Shown here in pieces: positions 18,586 to 26,172 of a DNA stretch of 64,000 bases. Source of the stretch: Nitrospirillum sp034653275 (lineage in GTDB: Bacteria > Pseudomonadota > Alphaproteobacteria > Azospirillales > Azospirillaceae). Both the position numbers and the translations under genes were made by a program. The DNA is taken from assembly GCF_034653275.1 (NCBI RefSeq), contig NZ_JAYEES010000004.1, positions 1 through 64,000 on the forward strand, read 5' to 3'. The notes beneath the pieces are model-generated. The model did no database searches, was not told where the DNA came from, and saw only the letters and a list, made by a program, of their open reading frames with translations. The stretch's first letter is position 1. Each line of letters opens with the position of its first letter.

Positions 18586-19788
18586 TTACAGGGCCAGGTC
18601 GCGGATGTGGGCCAGCAGGGCCTGGCCGTCGGCCCCGTGGAACCAGGCCGCATGGCTCAGGAAATAGCCTTCATACGCCAGGCCCGCGTTCTCCACCGAC
18701 CGGGTGATGCCATGGAAATAGTCGGTCTCCGCCAGGGCGAATTCCGCGTGGACCACCGGCAGCAAGGCCGCCAGCGCCTGGCGCCGGCGCGTGTCCAGGG
18801 GGCTGACGGCGTGATAGCCCGCCATCAGCGCCGCCACCTGGTCCAGGTGCACGGCGGGCTGCCGCCCCTCCGTCAGGGCCAGCCATTCCACCGTGTTGCG
18901 CTCAATGGCGGTGGCCAGGTCATAAAGGGCCGTGGTGCGGTCGGCCAGGCCGAAGTCCAGCACTGCCGACACGCCGGCCGTGGGGCCGGTGCCCGTCCAG
19001 GTGAGGTTGGACGCGTGCGGATCGTTGTGCGTCCACAGGCTGGGCAGGTCGCCCAGGTGGGGCCGCAGCGCCTCGTGGAAGGGCAGCAGCAGGCGCTGGG
19101 TGTCGCGCCGCCAGGGGCGGGTCGACAGGTAGTCGGCCAACGCCGGCCGGGCCGCCACATAGTCCGCCATGGCCGCCAGCGGGTCGTCACTGGAAAACAG
19201 GGTGAAGCCCGACACCAGGGCCTGGCCCCGGCGATGCGGCCGGTCGAACCCCTCCGACGCCCGGTGCAGCCGGGCCAGGGCGGTGCCGGCGGCGTGCGCG
19301 TGGCCCAGGTCGCGGAAGGGCGTCCAGGACAGCGCGTCCCGGTACAGGTCCAGGCCCGGCGCCAGGCCGTGGACCTCATAGGTCCATTCGCCGAGGGTCA
19401 GGGCGCGGTCGCCCGTCGCGGTCGCCAGCACGTCGCAGATCTGCACGCCCAGGGGCGCGCCGCGCCGGCGCAGGTGGTCCATGAAGGCGTGCTCATCCTC
19501 CAGCTGAGCGGACGTCCGCACCCGGGCGTGGTGGCGCTTCACGAACACCGCCGTGCGCGCGCCACCCACCGTCGCCACCACCGAGGCGGCGGAGAACGGG
19601 CGCGGGCTGTGGCTCAGGATGCCGCGCACCGTGCCCGCGTCCGGGTAATGGCGCAGCAGGCCCGCCACCTCCGCCACCGTCAGGGGTGGCCAGTCGGGCA
19701 GCACCGCGCCTACGCCCATGCCATGGGCGACAATGCCATGGGTGGGGCGCAGGCTCTCTAGCGTGGACCGGGCGGGGGAGGCGCTCAT
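18586..19788 (-). CDS. APH-fold small-molecule kinase next to pnuC
   Basis: 400 residues. The catalytic loop LWTHNDPHASN (H-N-D-x-x-x-x-N) and the metal-binding AVLDFGLADR place it in the aminoglycoside phosphotransferase/choline kinase superfamily. It lies 17 bases after the TonB receptor stop and 36 before pnuC, all on the minus strand. In PnuC-type uptake a kinase traps the vitamin by phosphorylation, so this is a good candidate for that step (nicotinamide riboside, thiamine or a related compound). ThiK of enterobacteria, a thiamine kinase, has the same fold. Drug-resistance function is not supported by context. Confidence 0.8.
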   Translation of the reverse strand: MSASPARSTLESLRPTHGIVAHGMGVGAVLPDWPPLTVAEVAGLLRHYPDAGTVRGILSHSPRPFSAASVVATVGGARTAVFVKRHHARVRTSAQLEDEHAFMDHLRRRGAPLGVQICDVLATATGDRALTLGEWTYEVHGLAPGLDLYRDALSWTPFRDLGHAHAAGTALARLHRASEGFDRPHRRGQALVSGFTLFSSDDPLAAMADYVAARPALADYLSTRPWRRDTQRLLLPFHEALRPHLGDLPSLWTHNDPHASNLTWTGTGPTAGVSAVLDFGLADRTTALYDLATAIERNTVEWLALTEGRQPAVHLDQVAALMAGYHAVSPLDTRRRQALAALLPVVHAEFALAETDYFHGITRSVENAGLAYEGYFLSHAAWFHGADGQALLAHIRDLAL

Positions 19789-19805
19789 GAAGCGGGGAAA
19801 TGACC

Positions 19806-21986
19806 TTATAGGGAATACTGCAGCGTGAAGCGCGCCGTGCGCGGCGCCCCCAGATGCAGATAGGCGTCGCCGGCGCTCTCGCCAACATCTTTCCAGTACC
19901 GCCGATCCAGCAGGTTGTCGACCGACAGCCGCAGGGTCAGCTTGTTGTCCAGCGCGCTGGGGGCGTAGCGCAAGCCGGCGTTGAACAGATTGTAGGCCGG
20001 CGCGGTGGCCACGGCGTCGCGCGCCGCCGCCCGTTCCCCCACGTACTGCCAGCCGGCCAGCAGGGCCAGCCCGTCCAGATGCGGCAGGGTGTAGTCGGCG
20101 TAAAGGGCGGTGCGCACATGCGGCACGTTGATGGCCTGGTGGCCGTCATAGCTGGGGGTGCCGGTGCCATAGGTCACGGCGTGCATGAAGGTGGCGCTGG
20201 CCGTCAGGCGCAGGGCCTCGGTCACCTGGCCGGCGGCGTTCAGTTCCAGGCCGTCGTGCCGCTCCGTCCCTTGGCGCACATAGGTGAAGCCGTAGGCGCT
20301 GTCGTCGGGCTTGGCGTACTCATAGGCCTTGCTCAGGCGGAAGACGCTGGCGCCCAGAAGCAGGCCGTTCCAGTCGTACTTGGCGCCCACCTCATCCTGC
20401 CAGGACAGGGACGGCGACAGGATTTCGCTGGCGTTGGTGGCCCAGGCCGGCGCCTGGCCGCCCAGGGACAGGCCGCGCGCATGGCTGGCGTACAGGGTCA
20501 CGGCCGACAGCGGCTTGTAGACCAGGGCCACCTGCGGCAGGGGCAGGGTCTCCGCCGTGTTGCGGATGGTGGTGTGGTCGATGTCATAGGCGCGTTCGCG
20601 CAGGAACACGGTGCGCACGCCGGCATCCAGCTCCAGCCCCGTCGCCAGCGCGCCCAGGTCGATCCGGTCCATGGCGATGGCGGCGTACTGGCGGCTGTCC
20701 AACCGTTCGTAATTGGCGCCCGGATTGTTGGGCGAGGGCGCGAAGGCCAGGGGCGTGGGGTTGTAGATGTTGTCGCTGCCGACATAGTCATAGACGTAGT
20801 CGGTCTGCGTCACCGTGCGGCGGAAGACGCTGGCGCCCAGGCTCAGGCTGTGGCCGATGGCGCCCGTCGCCACCTTGCCCAGCAGCAGGGCCTGGGCCTG
20901 GTCATCCTCGCGCGCGTCGTTGGGACTCCGGTAGTCGTAGACGTCGAAGTCGCCGTTGGGCGCGAAGTAGTAGCCGGGGGACTCGCCGGCGGCGCAGCTG
21001 GCGACATAATAGCAGCCATAGGCGAAGGCCACGTTGTCGTCGATGACCGTGCGGCTGTGGCCCACCTGCACCTTCAGGCGCCAATCGTCGCTGAAGCGGT
21101 GCTCATACTGGCCGGACAGGTTCAGGGCGTTGATGGTGACGGGCTTGGTCCAGGACTGGGCGCCCAGCATGCGCGACGGCGACACGGTGTCCAGCGCCGG
21201 CAGGGCCGTGCCGCCCAGCAATTGGTAGCCGGAGACGGAGTGCTGTACCCGGCGCTGGTATTCCAGGTCCAGGTTGACGGTGTCGTCCGCCGTCGCCCGC
21301 CAGTCGCCGGCGATGGCGCCGAAATTGCGGTAGCCGTCGGCGTGATCGACGTAGCTGGCGATGTCCTCATGCGCCGCGTTCAGGCGCAGGCCGTACTGCT
21401 TGCGCTCGCCAAAGACGGAACCGACGTCCACCGCGCTGTAGAGGCCACCCCGGTTGTCGGTGCCCAGGATCAGGCTGGCCACATCGGCCGGCCGCTTGGT
21501 GACGTAAACGACCAGGCCGCCCGGGGCCACCACGCCGGCATCCACCCCGGCCAGGCCCTTCAGGAACTCCACCCGTTCCTTGTTCTCCAGCGCCACCGGC
21601 TGCTCGCCGGCGATGGTCAGGCCGTTGATCCGCAGGCCGGTGGCGAGATCCAGGGGGAAGCCCCGGATGGCGATGTCCTCGTAATAGCCTTCCGGCGCGT
21701 AGTTCTCCCCGATCGAGGCGTCGTTGCGGATCAGATCGCTCAGGCGCCGGGCCTGCTGATCGTCCATCAGGTCGCGGGTCACGACGCTGACCGAGGCCGG
21801 GGTGTCCAGCACCGTGCCGGCGGCGCCGAACTGGGTGTCGGTGGCGCGGAAGCCTTGGTCGCGCACGCCCGTCACGATCACCGTGTTGGGCTGGTCGGCC
21901 GGGTCGGCGTGCGCGGCACCCCCCATCATCAGGGAAATCGCCGCCACGGACTGCAACAGGCGGGTGGGTCGGCGGCGGGAAATCAT
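19806..21986 (-). CDS. TonB-dependent outer-membrane receptor, PnuC-linked
   Basis: 726 residues from ATG 21986, with signal peptide ending AAHA. The plug domain (about 35-150) shows the siderophore-receptor pattern (TPASVSVVTRDLMDDQQARRLSDLIRND split, IRGFPLD, GLRINGL), and a 22-strand barrel ends in the C-terminal aromatic-type FTLQYSL. Annotated by homology it would be called a siderophore receptor, but it heads an operon with an APH-type kinase and PnuC, so a vitamin or nucleoside cargo is more likely. The frame extends upstream to 22157 without coding character. An AGGA ribosome site lies about 15 bases before the chosen start. Confidence 0.88.
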   Translation of the reverse strand: MISRRRPTRLLQSVAAISLMMGGAAHADPADQPNTVIVTGVRDQGFRATDTQFGAAGTVLDTPASVSVVTRDLMDDQQARRLSDLIRNDASIGENYAPEGYYEDIAIRGFPLDLATGLRINGLTIAGEQPVALENKERVEFLKGLAGVDAGVVAPGGLVVYVTKRPADVASLILGTDNRGGLYSAVDVGSVFGERKQYGLRLNAAHEDIASYVDHADGYRNFGAIAGDWRATADDTVNLDLEYQRRVQHSVSGYQLLGGTALPALDTVSPSRMLGAQSWTKPVTINALNLSGQYEHRFSDDWRLKVQVGHSRTVIDDNVAFAYGCYYVASCAAGESPGYYFAPNGDFDVYDYRSPNDAREDDQAQALLLGKVATGAIGHSLSLGASVFRRTVTQTDYVYDYVGSDNIYNPTPLAFAPSPNNPGANYERLDSRQYAAIAMDRIDLGALATGLELDAGVRTVFLRERAYDIDHTTIRNTAETLPLPQVALVYKPLSAVTLYASHARGLSLGGQAPAWATNASEILSPSLSWQDEVGAKYDWNGLLLGASVFRLSKAYEYAKPDDSAYGFTYVRQGTERHDGLELNAAGQVTEALRLTASATFMHAVTYGTGTPSYDGHQAINVPHVRTALYADYTLPHLDGLALLAGWQYVGERAAARDAVATAPAYNLFNAGLRYAPSALDNKLTLRLSVDNLLDRRYWKDVGESAGDAYLHLGAPRTARFTLQYSL

Positions 21987-22158
21987 CACGGGACTGTCAT
22001 CCTGAAAGGGCGGGACCGCCCCCCTTGTCCGCCGCCGAGGGGCGCGGGTGGGGTTGGTCACGAGCAACGCTGGAATGTGCGGTTTCTGGCGGATTCCCGC
22101 CGCCGGGTCAAACCTCTGCCTGTTCAGGGCGGGGTTGCGCCGCCCCCGGGTCGGCATT

Positions 22159-22183
22159 GAGAATGATATTGATTCTTAATATC
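22159..22183 (+). promoter_or_regulatory. Fur box upstream of haem-type receptor
   Basis: GAGAATGATATTGATTCTT (22159-22177) matches the 19-bp Fur consensus GATAATGATAATCATTATC at most positions. Overlapping it is a perfect dyad GATATT-N7-AATATC (22165-22183). It sits about 50 bases before the receptor start, where repression would block a promoter. It also lies about 175 bases upstream of the divergent receptor and could affect both. Confidence 0.85.
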
Positions 22184-22231
22184 ATGCGTCATATAGCTGC
22201 ACCAGGAACCAACCTGATGGGGGAAACAACA

Positions 22232-24529
22232 ATGCGGCGAACGCTGTTGAAGGCGACCGCGCCACTTTGGCTGCTGGCGGCGCTGGGGGGCGCCCCGCTG
22301 GCCCATGCGGCGCCGGCGGAGGTCGTGCCTGGGGCCGCGCCGGCTGATGGCGCCGATGGTGATCCGGCGGCGACGGTCACCGTCACCGTCACGCGCACGG
22401 CCAAGGACGTGAGCGACGTCCCGGCCAGTGTCAGCGTCATCACCAGCCAGCAGATCGACGACCAGCTGGTGACGGACATCAAGGATCTGGTCCGGTACGA
22501 ACCCGGCGTGTCCGTCCGCAAAAGCCCGGCGCGCTTCACCCTGGCCGGCGGGTCCACCGGCCGTGACGGCGACAGCGGCTTCAACATCCGGGGGCTGGAG
22601 GGCAACCGCGTCCTGATGCTGACCGACGGCATCCGCGTGCCCGACGCCTACAGCTTCGGCGCCCAGAACATGGGGCGCGGCGACTATGTCGACCTGGGCC
22701 TGCTGAAGTCGGTGGAGATCCTGCGTGGGCCCGCCTCGGCGCTCTACGGCAGCGACGGCGTGGCCGGGGCCGTCAGTTTCATCACCAAGGACCCGGACGA
22801 CTTCCTGACCTCAGGTAAGGATTGGGCCGCCCAGGGCAGCGTGGGCTACACCTCCGCCGACGGCGCCTGGTCCAAGGGGGCGCTGGCCGCCGGGCGGCTG
22901 GGCAAGCTGCAGGCGCTGGTGGCCTACACCCGCCGCGACGGCAATGAGACCGCGACCGACGGCTCCAACAACGCCGCCAACACCGACCGCACCACCGCCA
23001 ATCCGCAGGACCTCCAGTCCAACGCCGTCCTGGCCAAGGTGGTGTTTGAGCCGTCGGACGCCCATCGCCTGCGCCTGACCTTCGACCATGACGACAACCA
23101 CACCAACACCACGGTGTTGAGCGCCATCGCCAAGCCGCCGCTGGCCTCAACCAGCGTGCTGGGCCTGATCGCCCGGGATCGTCAGGATCGCAACCGCGTC
23201 AGCCTGGACCACCGCTACGACATCGGCGCCGACATCGTCGACAGCCTGCACTGGACGGCCTACTACCAGGAAACCCACGCCACCCAGTACGGGGCGGAGG
23301 ATCGCAACACCGCCGCCGACCGCACGCGCGACAGCACCTTCGATACCAACGTCTACGGCATCGACATCCAGGCGCAGAGCAAGACGCTGGGCCACGACCT
23401 GACGCACACCTTCGTGTACGGCGGCGACTATTCGGTGACGCACCAGGAATCCTTGCGCGCGGGCACGGTGCCCTCCGCCGGCGACGCCTTCCCGTCGCGG
23501 GCCTACCCCACCACCGACTACACGCTGGCGGGCATCTTCCTGCAGGATGAGATCAGCGCCTTCGACGGGCGGCTGACGCTCTATCCCGCCGTGCGCTTCG
23601 ACTATTACGACCTGTCGCCCAAGAAGGACGACCCGCTGTTCACGGCGCTTGCGCCCATCTCCAAGGATGACAGCCACGTCTCGCCCAAGCTGGGCGTCCT
23701 CTATCATCTGCTGCCCGACGTGGGCGTGTTCGTGAACCTTGCCGAGGGCTTCAAGGCCCCGGCGCCGTCACAGGTCAACAACGGCTTCGCCAACCCGACG
23801 CAGAACTACAAGTCCGTCTCCAACCCCAACCTGAAGGCGGAAACCAGCCAGACCATCGAGGGCGGGTTCAAGTTCAACGGTTCTTGGGGCGGCTGGGGTG
23901 AAAAGGCTGGGGGCAACAGTGGCGAAAACGCCGTGCTGGGCGGCGGCCGCTGGGACGCCAGCCTCACCGGCTACGCCGGCCGCTACCGCGACTTCATCGA
24001 CCAGGTGCAGGTCGGCGGGAATTTCACGGCCGCCAACCCGGCCGTCTACCAGTATGTGAACCTGTCGCGGGTGAGCTTGCAGGGGGCGGAGGCCAAGGGC
24101 CAGGTCACCCTGAACTCGGGCATCGGCGCCCTGGCTGCCTTCTCCTACACCCACGGCGACAGCACGTCGGGTGGCGTCACCACGCCGTTGGACAGCGTGG
24201 ACCCGTGGAAGCTGGTGCTGGGCGTTACCTACCGCGATCCGGCGGGCCGCTTCGGCGGCCAGGTCACCATGACCCATTCCGGGGCCAAGGACCGGTCCGA
24301 CGTCAGCAGCGCCACCTACTTCATCCCCAAGGCCTTCACCATCCTGGACGCCACCGCCTATTGGGCCGTGACGGAGAACGCCAGCATCAGGGCCGGCGTC
24401 TTCAACCTGACGGATGAGAAGTACTGGTGGTGGGGCGATGTGCGCGGCCAGGCCTCCACGTCGAACGTGCTGGACGCCTGGACCCAGCCGGGCCGCAATT
24501 TCGGCGCCTCGCTGACCCTGAAGCTTTGA
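22232..24529 (+). CDS. TonB-dependent haem/haemoglobin-type receptor
   Basis: 765 residues from ATG 22232, which has a GGGGGA ribosome site; the signal peptide ends near AHA-AP (about 24). Plug domain: TVTVTRTAKDVSDVPASV, then FNIRGLEGNRVLMLTDGIR, RGPASALYGSDGVAGAV. The barrel contains the FRAP-like FKAPAPSQ and the NPNL box (SNPNLKAET) of haem receptors and ends NFGASLTLKL. The histidine usually found between the FRAP and NPNL boxes is absent: no His occurs in that interval. The Fur box upstream fits iron control. It is followed by a DUF6607-like gene, a common partner of such receptors. Haem or haemoglobin as ligand is likely but not certain. Confidence 0.88.
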   Translation: MRRTLLKATAPLWLLAALGGAPLAHAAPAEVVPGAAPADGADGDPAATVTVTVTRTAKDVSDVPASVSVITSQQIDDQLVTDIKDLVRYEPGVSVRKSPARFTLAGGSTGRDGDSGFNIRGLEGNRVLMLTDGIRVPDAYSFGAQNMGRGDYVDLGLLKSVEILRGPASALYGSDGVAGAVSFITKDPDDFLTSGKDWAAQGSVGYTSADGAWSKGALAAGRLGKLQALVAYTRRDGNETATDGSNNAANTDRTTANPQDLQSNAVLAKVVFEPSDAHRLRLTFDHDDNHTNTTVLSAIAKPPLASTSVLGLIARDRQDRNRVSLDHRYDIGADIVDSLHWTAYYQETHATQYGAEDRNTAADRTRDSTFDTNVYGIDIQAQSKTLGHDLTHTFVYGGDYSVTHQESLRAGTVPSAGDAFPSRAYPTTDYTLAGIFLQDEISAFDGRLTLYPAVRFDYYDLSPKKDDPLFTALAPISKDDSHVSPKLGVLYHLLPDVGVFVNLAEGFKAPAPSQVNNGFANPTQNYKSVSNPNLKAETSQTIEGGFKFNGSWGGWGEKAGGNSGENAVLGGGRWDASLTGYAGRYRDFIDQVQVGGNFTAANPAVYQYVNLSRVSLQGAEAKGQVTLNSGIGALAAFSYTHGDSTSGGVTTPLDSVDPWKLVLGVTYRDPAGRFGGQVTMTHSGAKDRSDVSSATYFIPKAFTILDATAYWAVTENASIRAGVFNLTDEKYWWWGDVRGQASTSNVLDAWTQPGRNFGASLTLKL

Positions 24530-24656
24530 TCCCGACGCTCTGGTCCCGATCCGGCCGGCGGGGGGATGCCAGGCCGGATCCCGGTGGCGGCGGGCCCGCC
24601 CGTGCCCGCCGCCACTTTCCTCCCCGATCGCATGACCTGCCCCGAGAGGCCATCCC

Positions 24657-25670
24657 ATGATGACGCATGACACGCTTGAAACCGGCCGCCGCGCCTTCCT
24701 GACCGGCGCCGCCCTGCTGGGTTTGACCACCGGCCTGCCCCTGGCGGCATCCGCCGCCGACATGGCGCCCACCGCCGGCACGGCGCCGGAGCGGGACCGG
24801 AAGGCCATCCTGGGCATGGCCGGCACCTACAAGGTGACGTTCGATTTCCGCGAAACCACGTCCTTCCTGCCCGACTACACCCCCATCCCGCCCAAGGTCA
24901 GCGGCGGGGAGGAGGTGGTGCGGGTGGTGGAGGACTCAGGCTCCGTCATCCGCCTGCAGCACATCCTGGTGGTGGATGGCGAGGATGGCCTGCCCGTGGT
25001 GGTCAAGCATTGGCGGCAGGATTGGGTCCACCAGCCGGCCGCGGTGCTGACCTACCAGGGAACCGGCCACTGGTCACTGACCCCGGTGGACGCTGCCGTG
25101 GGCAAGGGCGCCTGGTCGCAGACCGTGTGGCAGACGGACGATTCGCCGCGCTATGGCGGGGTGGGTCGCTGGCGCCATGATGACGGCGTTTCACGCTGGA
25201 CCAGTGACGAGACGTGGCGCCCCCTGGCCCGCCGCGACGCCACCCGGCACCCGCCCTACGATCGCTACAACGGCACCAACCGCCACGCCCTGACGCCCGC
25301 CGGCTGGGTGCATGAGCAGGACAACGCCAAGCTGGGCGTCCGCGACGGCGCCCTGGTGACCTTCGTCCATGAGGCGGTGGTCAACACCTACGTCCGCTTC
25401 AGCGACTTCCCCATCGCGGCGGCGGACGACTACTGGGCCAAGACCGCGACCTACTGGGCGGCCGTGCGCGCCGCCTGGGACCAGGTCATCGCCCGGCAGC
25501 AGGGCGTGACGGTGGCGGAGGAGGCCAACAACGGCTCCGTCACCGGCAAGGCGCTGATGGGCTTGGCCGACACCATCGCCAAAGGCGGCAAAAGCACGCC
25601 GGACGCCATCGCCGAAGCCCGCCGCGTCATCGCCGACGCGACGCAAGGCCCGGCCAAGTCCGGGGCCTGA
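24657..25670 (+). CDS. DUF6607-like Tat-exported protein
   Basis: 337 residues. The N-terminus TGRRAFLTGAALLGL is a twin-arginine signal, predicting folded export to the periplasm, perhaps with a cofactor. The body contains GMAGTYKVTFDFRETTSF (about 52-69), SGGEEVVRVVEDSG, LQHILVV and VVKHWRQDWVHQ, which I recognise as the DUF6607 pattern. No enzyme motif is evident. It follows the haem-type receptor by about 130 bases on the same strand, so it is probably part of the Fur-regulated iron/haem response. The function of the family is unknown. Confidence 0.75.
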   Translation: MMTHDTLETGRRAFLTGAALLGLTTGLPLAASAADMAPTAGTAPERDRKAILGMAGTYKVTFDFRETTSFLPDYTPIPPKVSGGEEVVRVVEDSGSVIRLQHILVVDGEDGLPVVVKHWRQDWVHQPAAVLTYQGTGHWSLTPVDAAVGKGAWSQTVWQTDDSPRYGGVGRWRHDDGVSRWTSDETWRPLARRDATRHPPYDRYNGTNRHALTPAGWVHEQDNAKLGVRDGALVTFVHEAVVNTYVRFSDFPIAAADDYWAKTATYWAAVRAAWDQVIARQQGVTVAEEANNGSVTGKALMGLADTIAKGGKSTPDAIAEARRVIADATQGPAKSGA

Positions 25671-25685
25671 CGCCGGCCGGCCCTT

Positions 25686-26048
25686 TCACGCCAGCCACAG
25701 CAGCGCCAGGGCCGCGGCCGCCGGCATCGCCTGGATCACCAGGATGCGGCGGCTGACGGACCAGGCGCCGTAGGCGCCGGCCACGATCACGCACACCAGG
25801 AAGAAGGTCTTGATGTGCAGCGCCGGCGCCGGGTCGGGATAGGCCAGGCCCCAGAGCAGGCCGGCCGCCAGGAAGCCGTTATACAGGCCCTGGTTGGCGG
25901 CCAGCACGGCCGTCTGCGCGGCCTTTTCCGGGGAGTTGCGGAAGGTGCGCAGGCCCAGCGGCTTGGTCCACAGCACCATCTCCAGCACCAGGAACCAGGC
26001 GTGCAGCAGGGCCACGACGGCCACCAGGATGTTCGCGATCATGCTCAT
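25686..26048 (-). CDS. DUF1304 integral membrane protein
   Basis: 120 residues from the ATG at 26048 (MSMIANILVAVVALLHAWF), preceded by a GGGGAACG ribosome site. Four hydrophobic helices: about 3-22, 48-68, 76-95 and 98-117. The pattern LLHAWFLVLEMVLWTKP and GLYNGFLAAGLLWG marks DUF1304 (YqjF-like), a family of unknown role. Upstream codons in the same frame look non-coding. It converges on the DUF6607 gene with only 15 bases between the stops. Confidence 0.8.
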   Translation of the reverse strand: MSMIANILVAVVALLHAWFLVLEMVLWTKPLGLRTFRNSPEKAAQTAVLAANQGLYNGFLAAGLLWGLAYPDPAPALHIKTFFLVCVIVAGAYGAWSVSRRILVIQAMPAAAALALLWLA

Positions 26049-26120
26049 GAAAAGGACGTTCCCCATTTTTTGAGTTGTTATGGCCACCACTATGACGGGA
26101 AAGACCGCCGTCGCCCAAAG

Positions 26121-26150
26121 AAAAAGCCGCCCGGTTTCCCGGACGGCTTT
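26121..26150 (-). terminator. Terminator of the downstream TonB receptor gene
   Basis: On the minus strand AAAGCCGTCCGGG / CCGGGCGGCTTT (one mismatch) folds around AAA and is followed by TTCTTTGGG. It lies about 25 bases after the receptor stop at 26173. Confidence 0.85.
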
Positions 26151-26172
26151 CCCCTGGCGATGGTCGCGCCCG

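Noticed and set aside
21987..22157. Possible TPP or cobalamin riboswitch upstream of the PnuC-linked receptor
   Set aside because: I looked for the thi-box CUGAGA/ACCUGAU core and the B12-box pattern on the minus strand and found neither.
19854..22160. A 768-codon open frame opposite the PnuC-linked TonB receptor
   Set aside because: Same reasoning: antisense shadow of a clear receptor gene.
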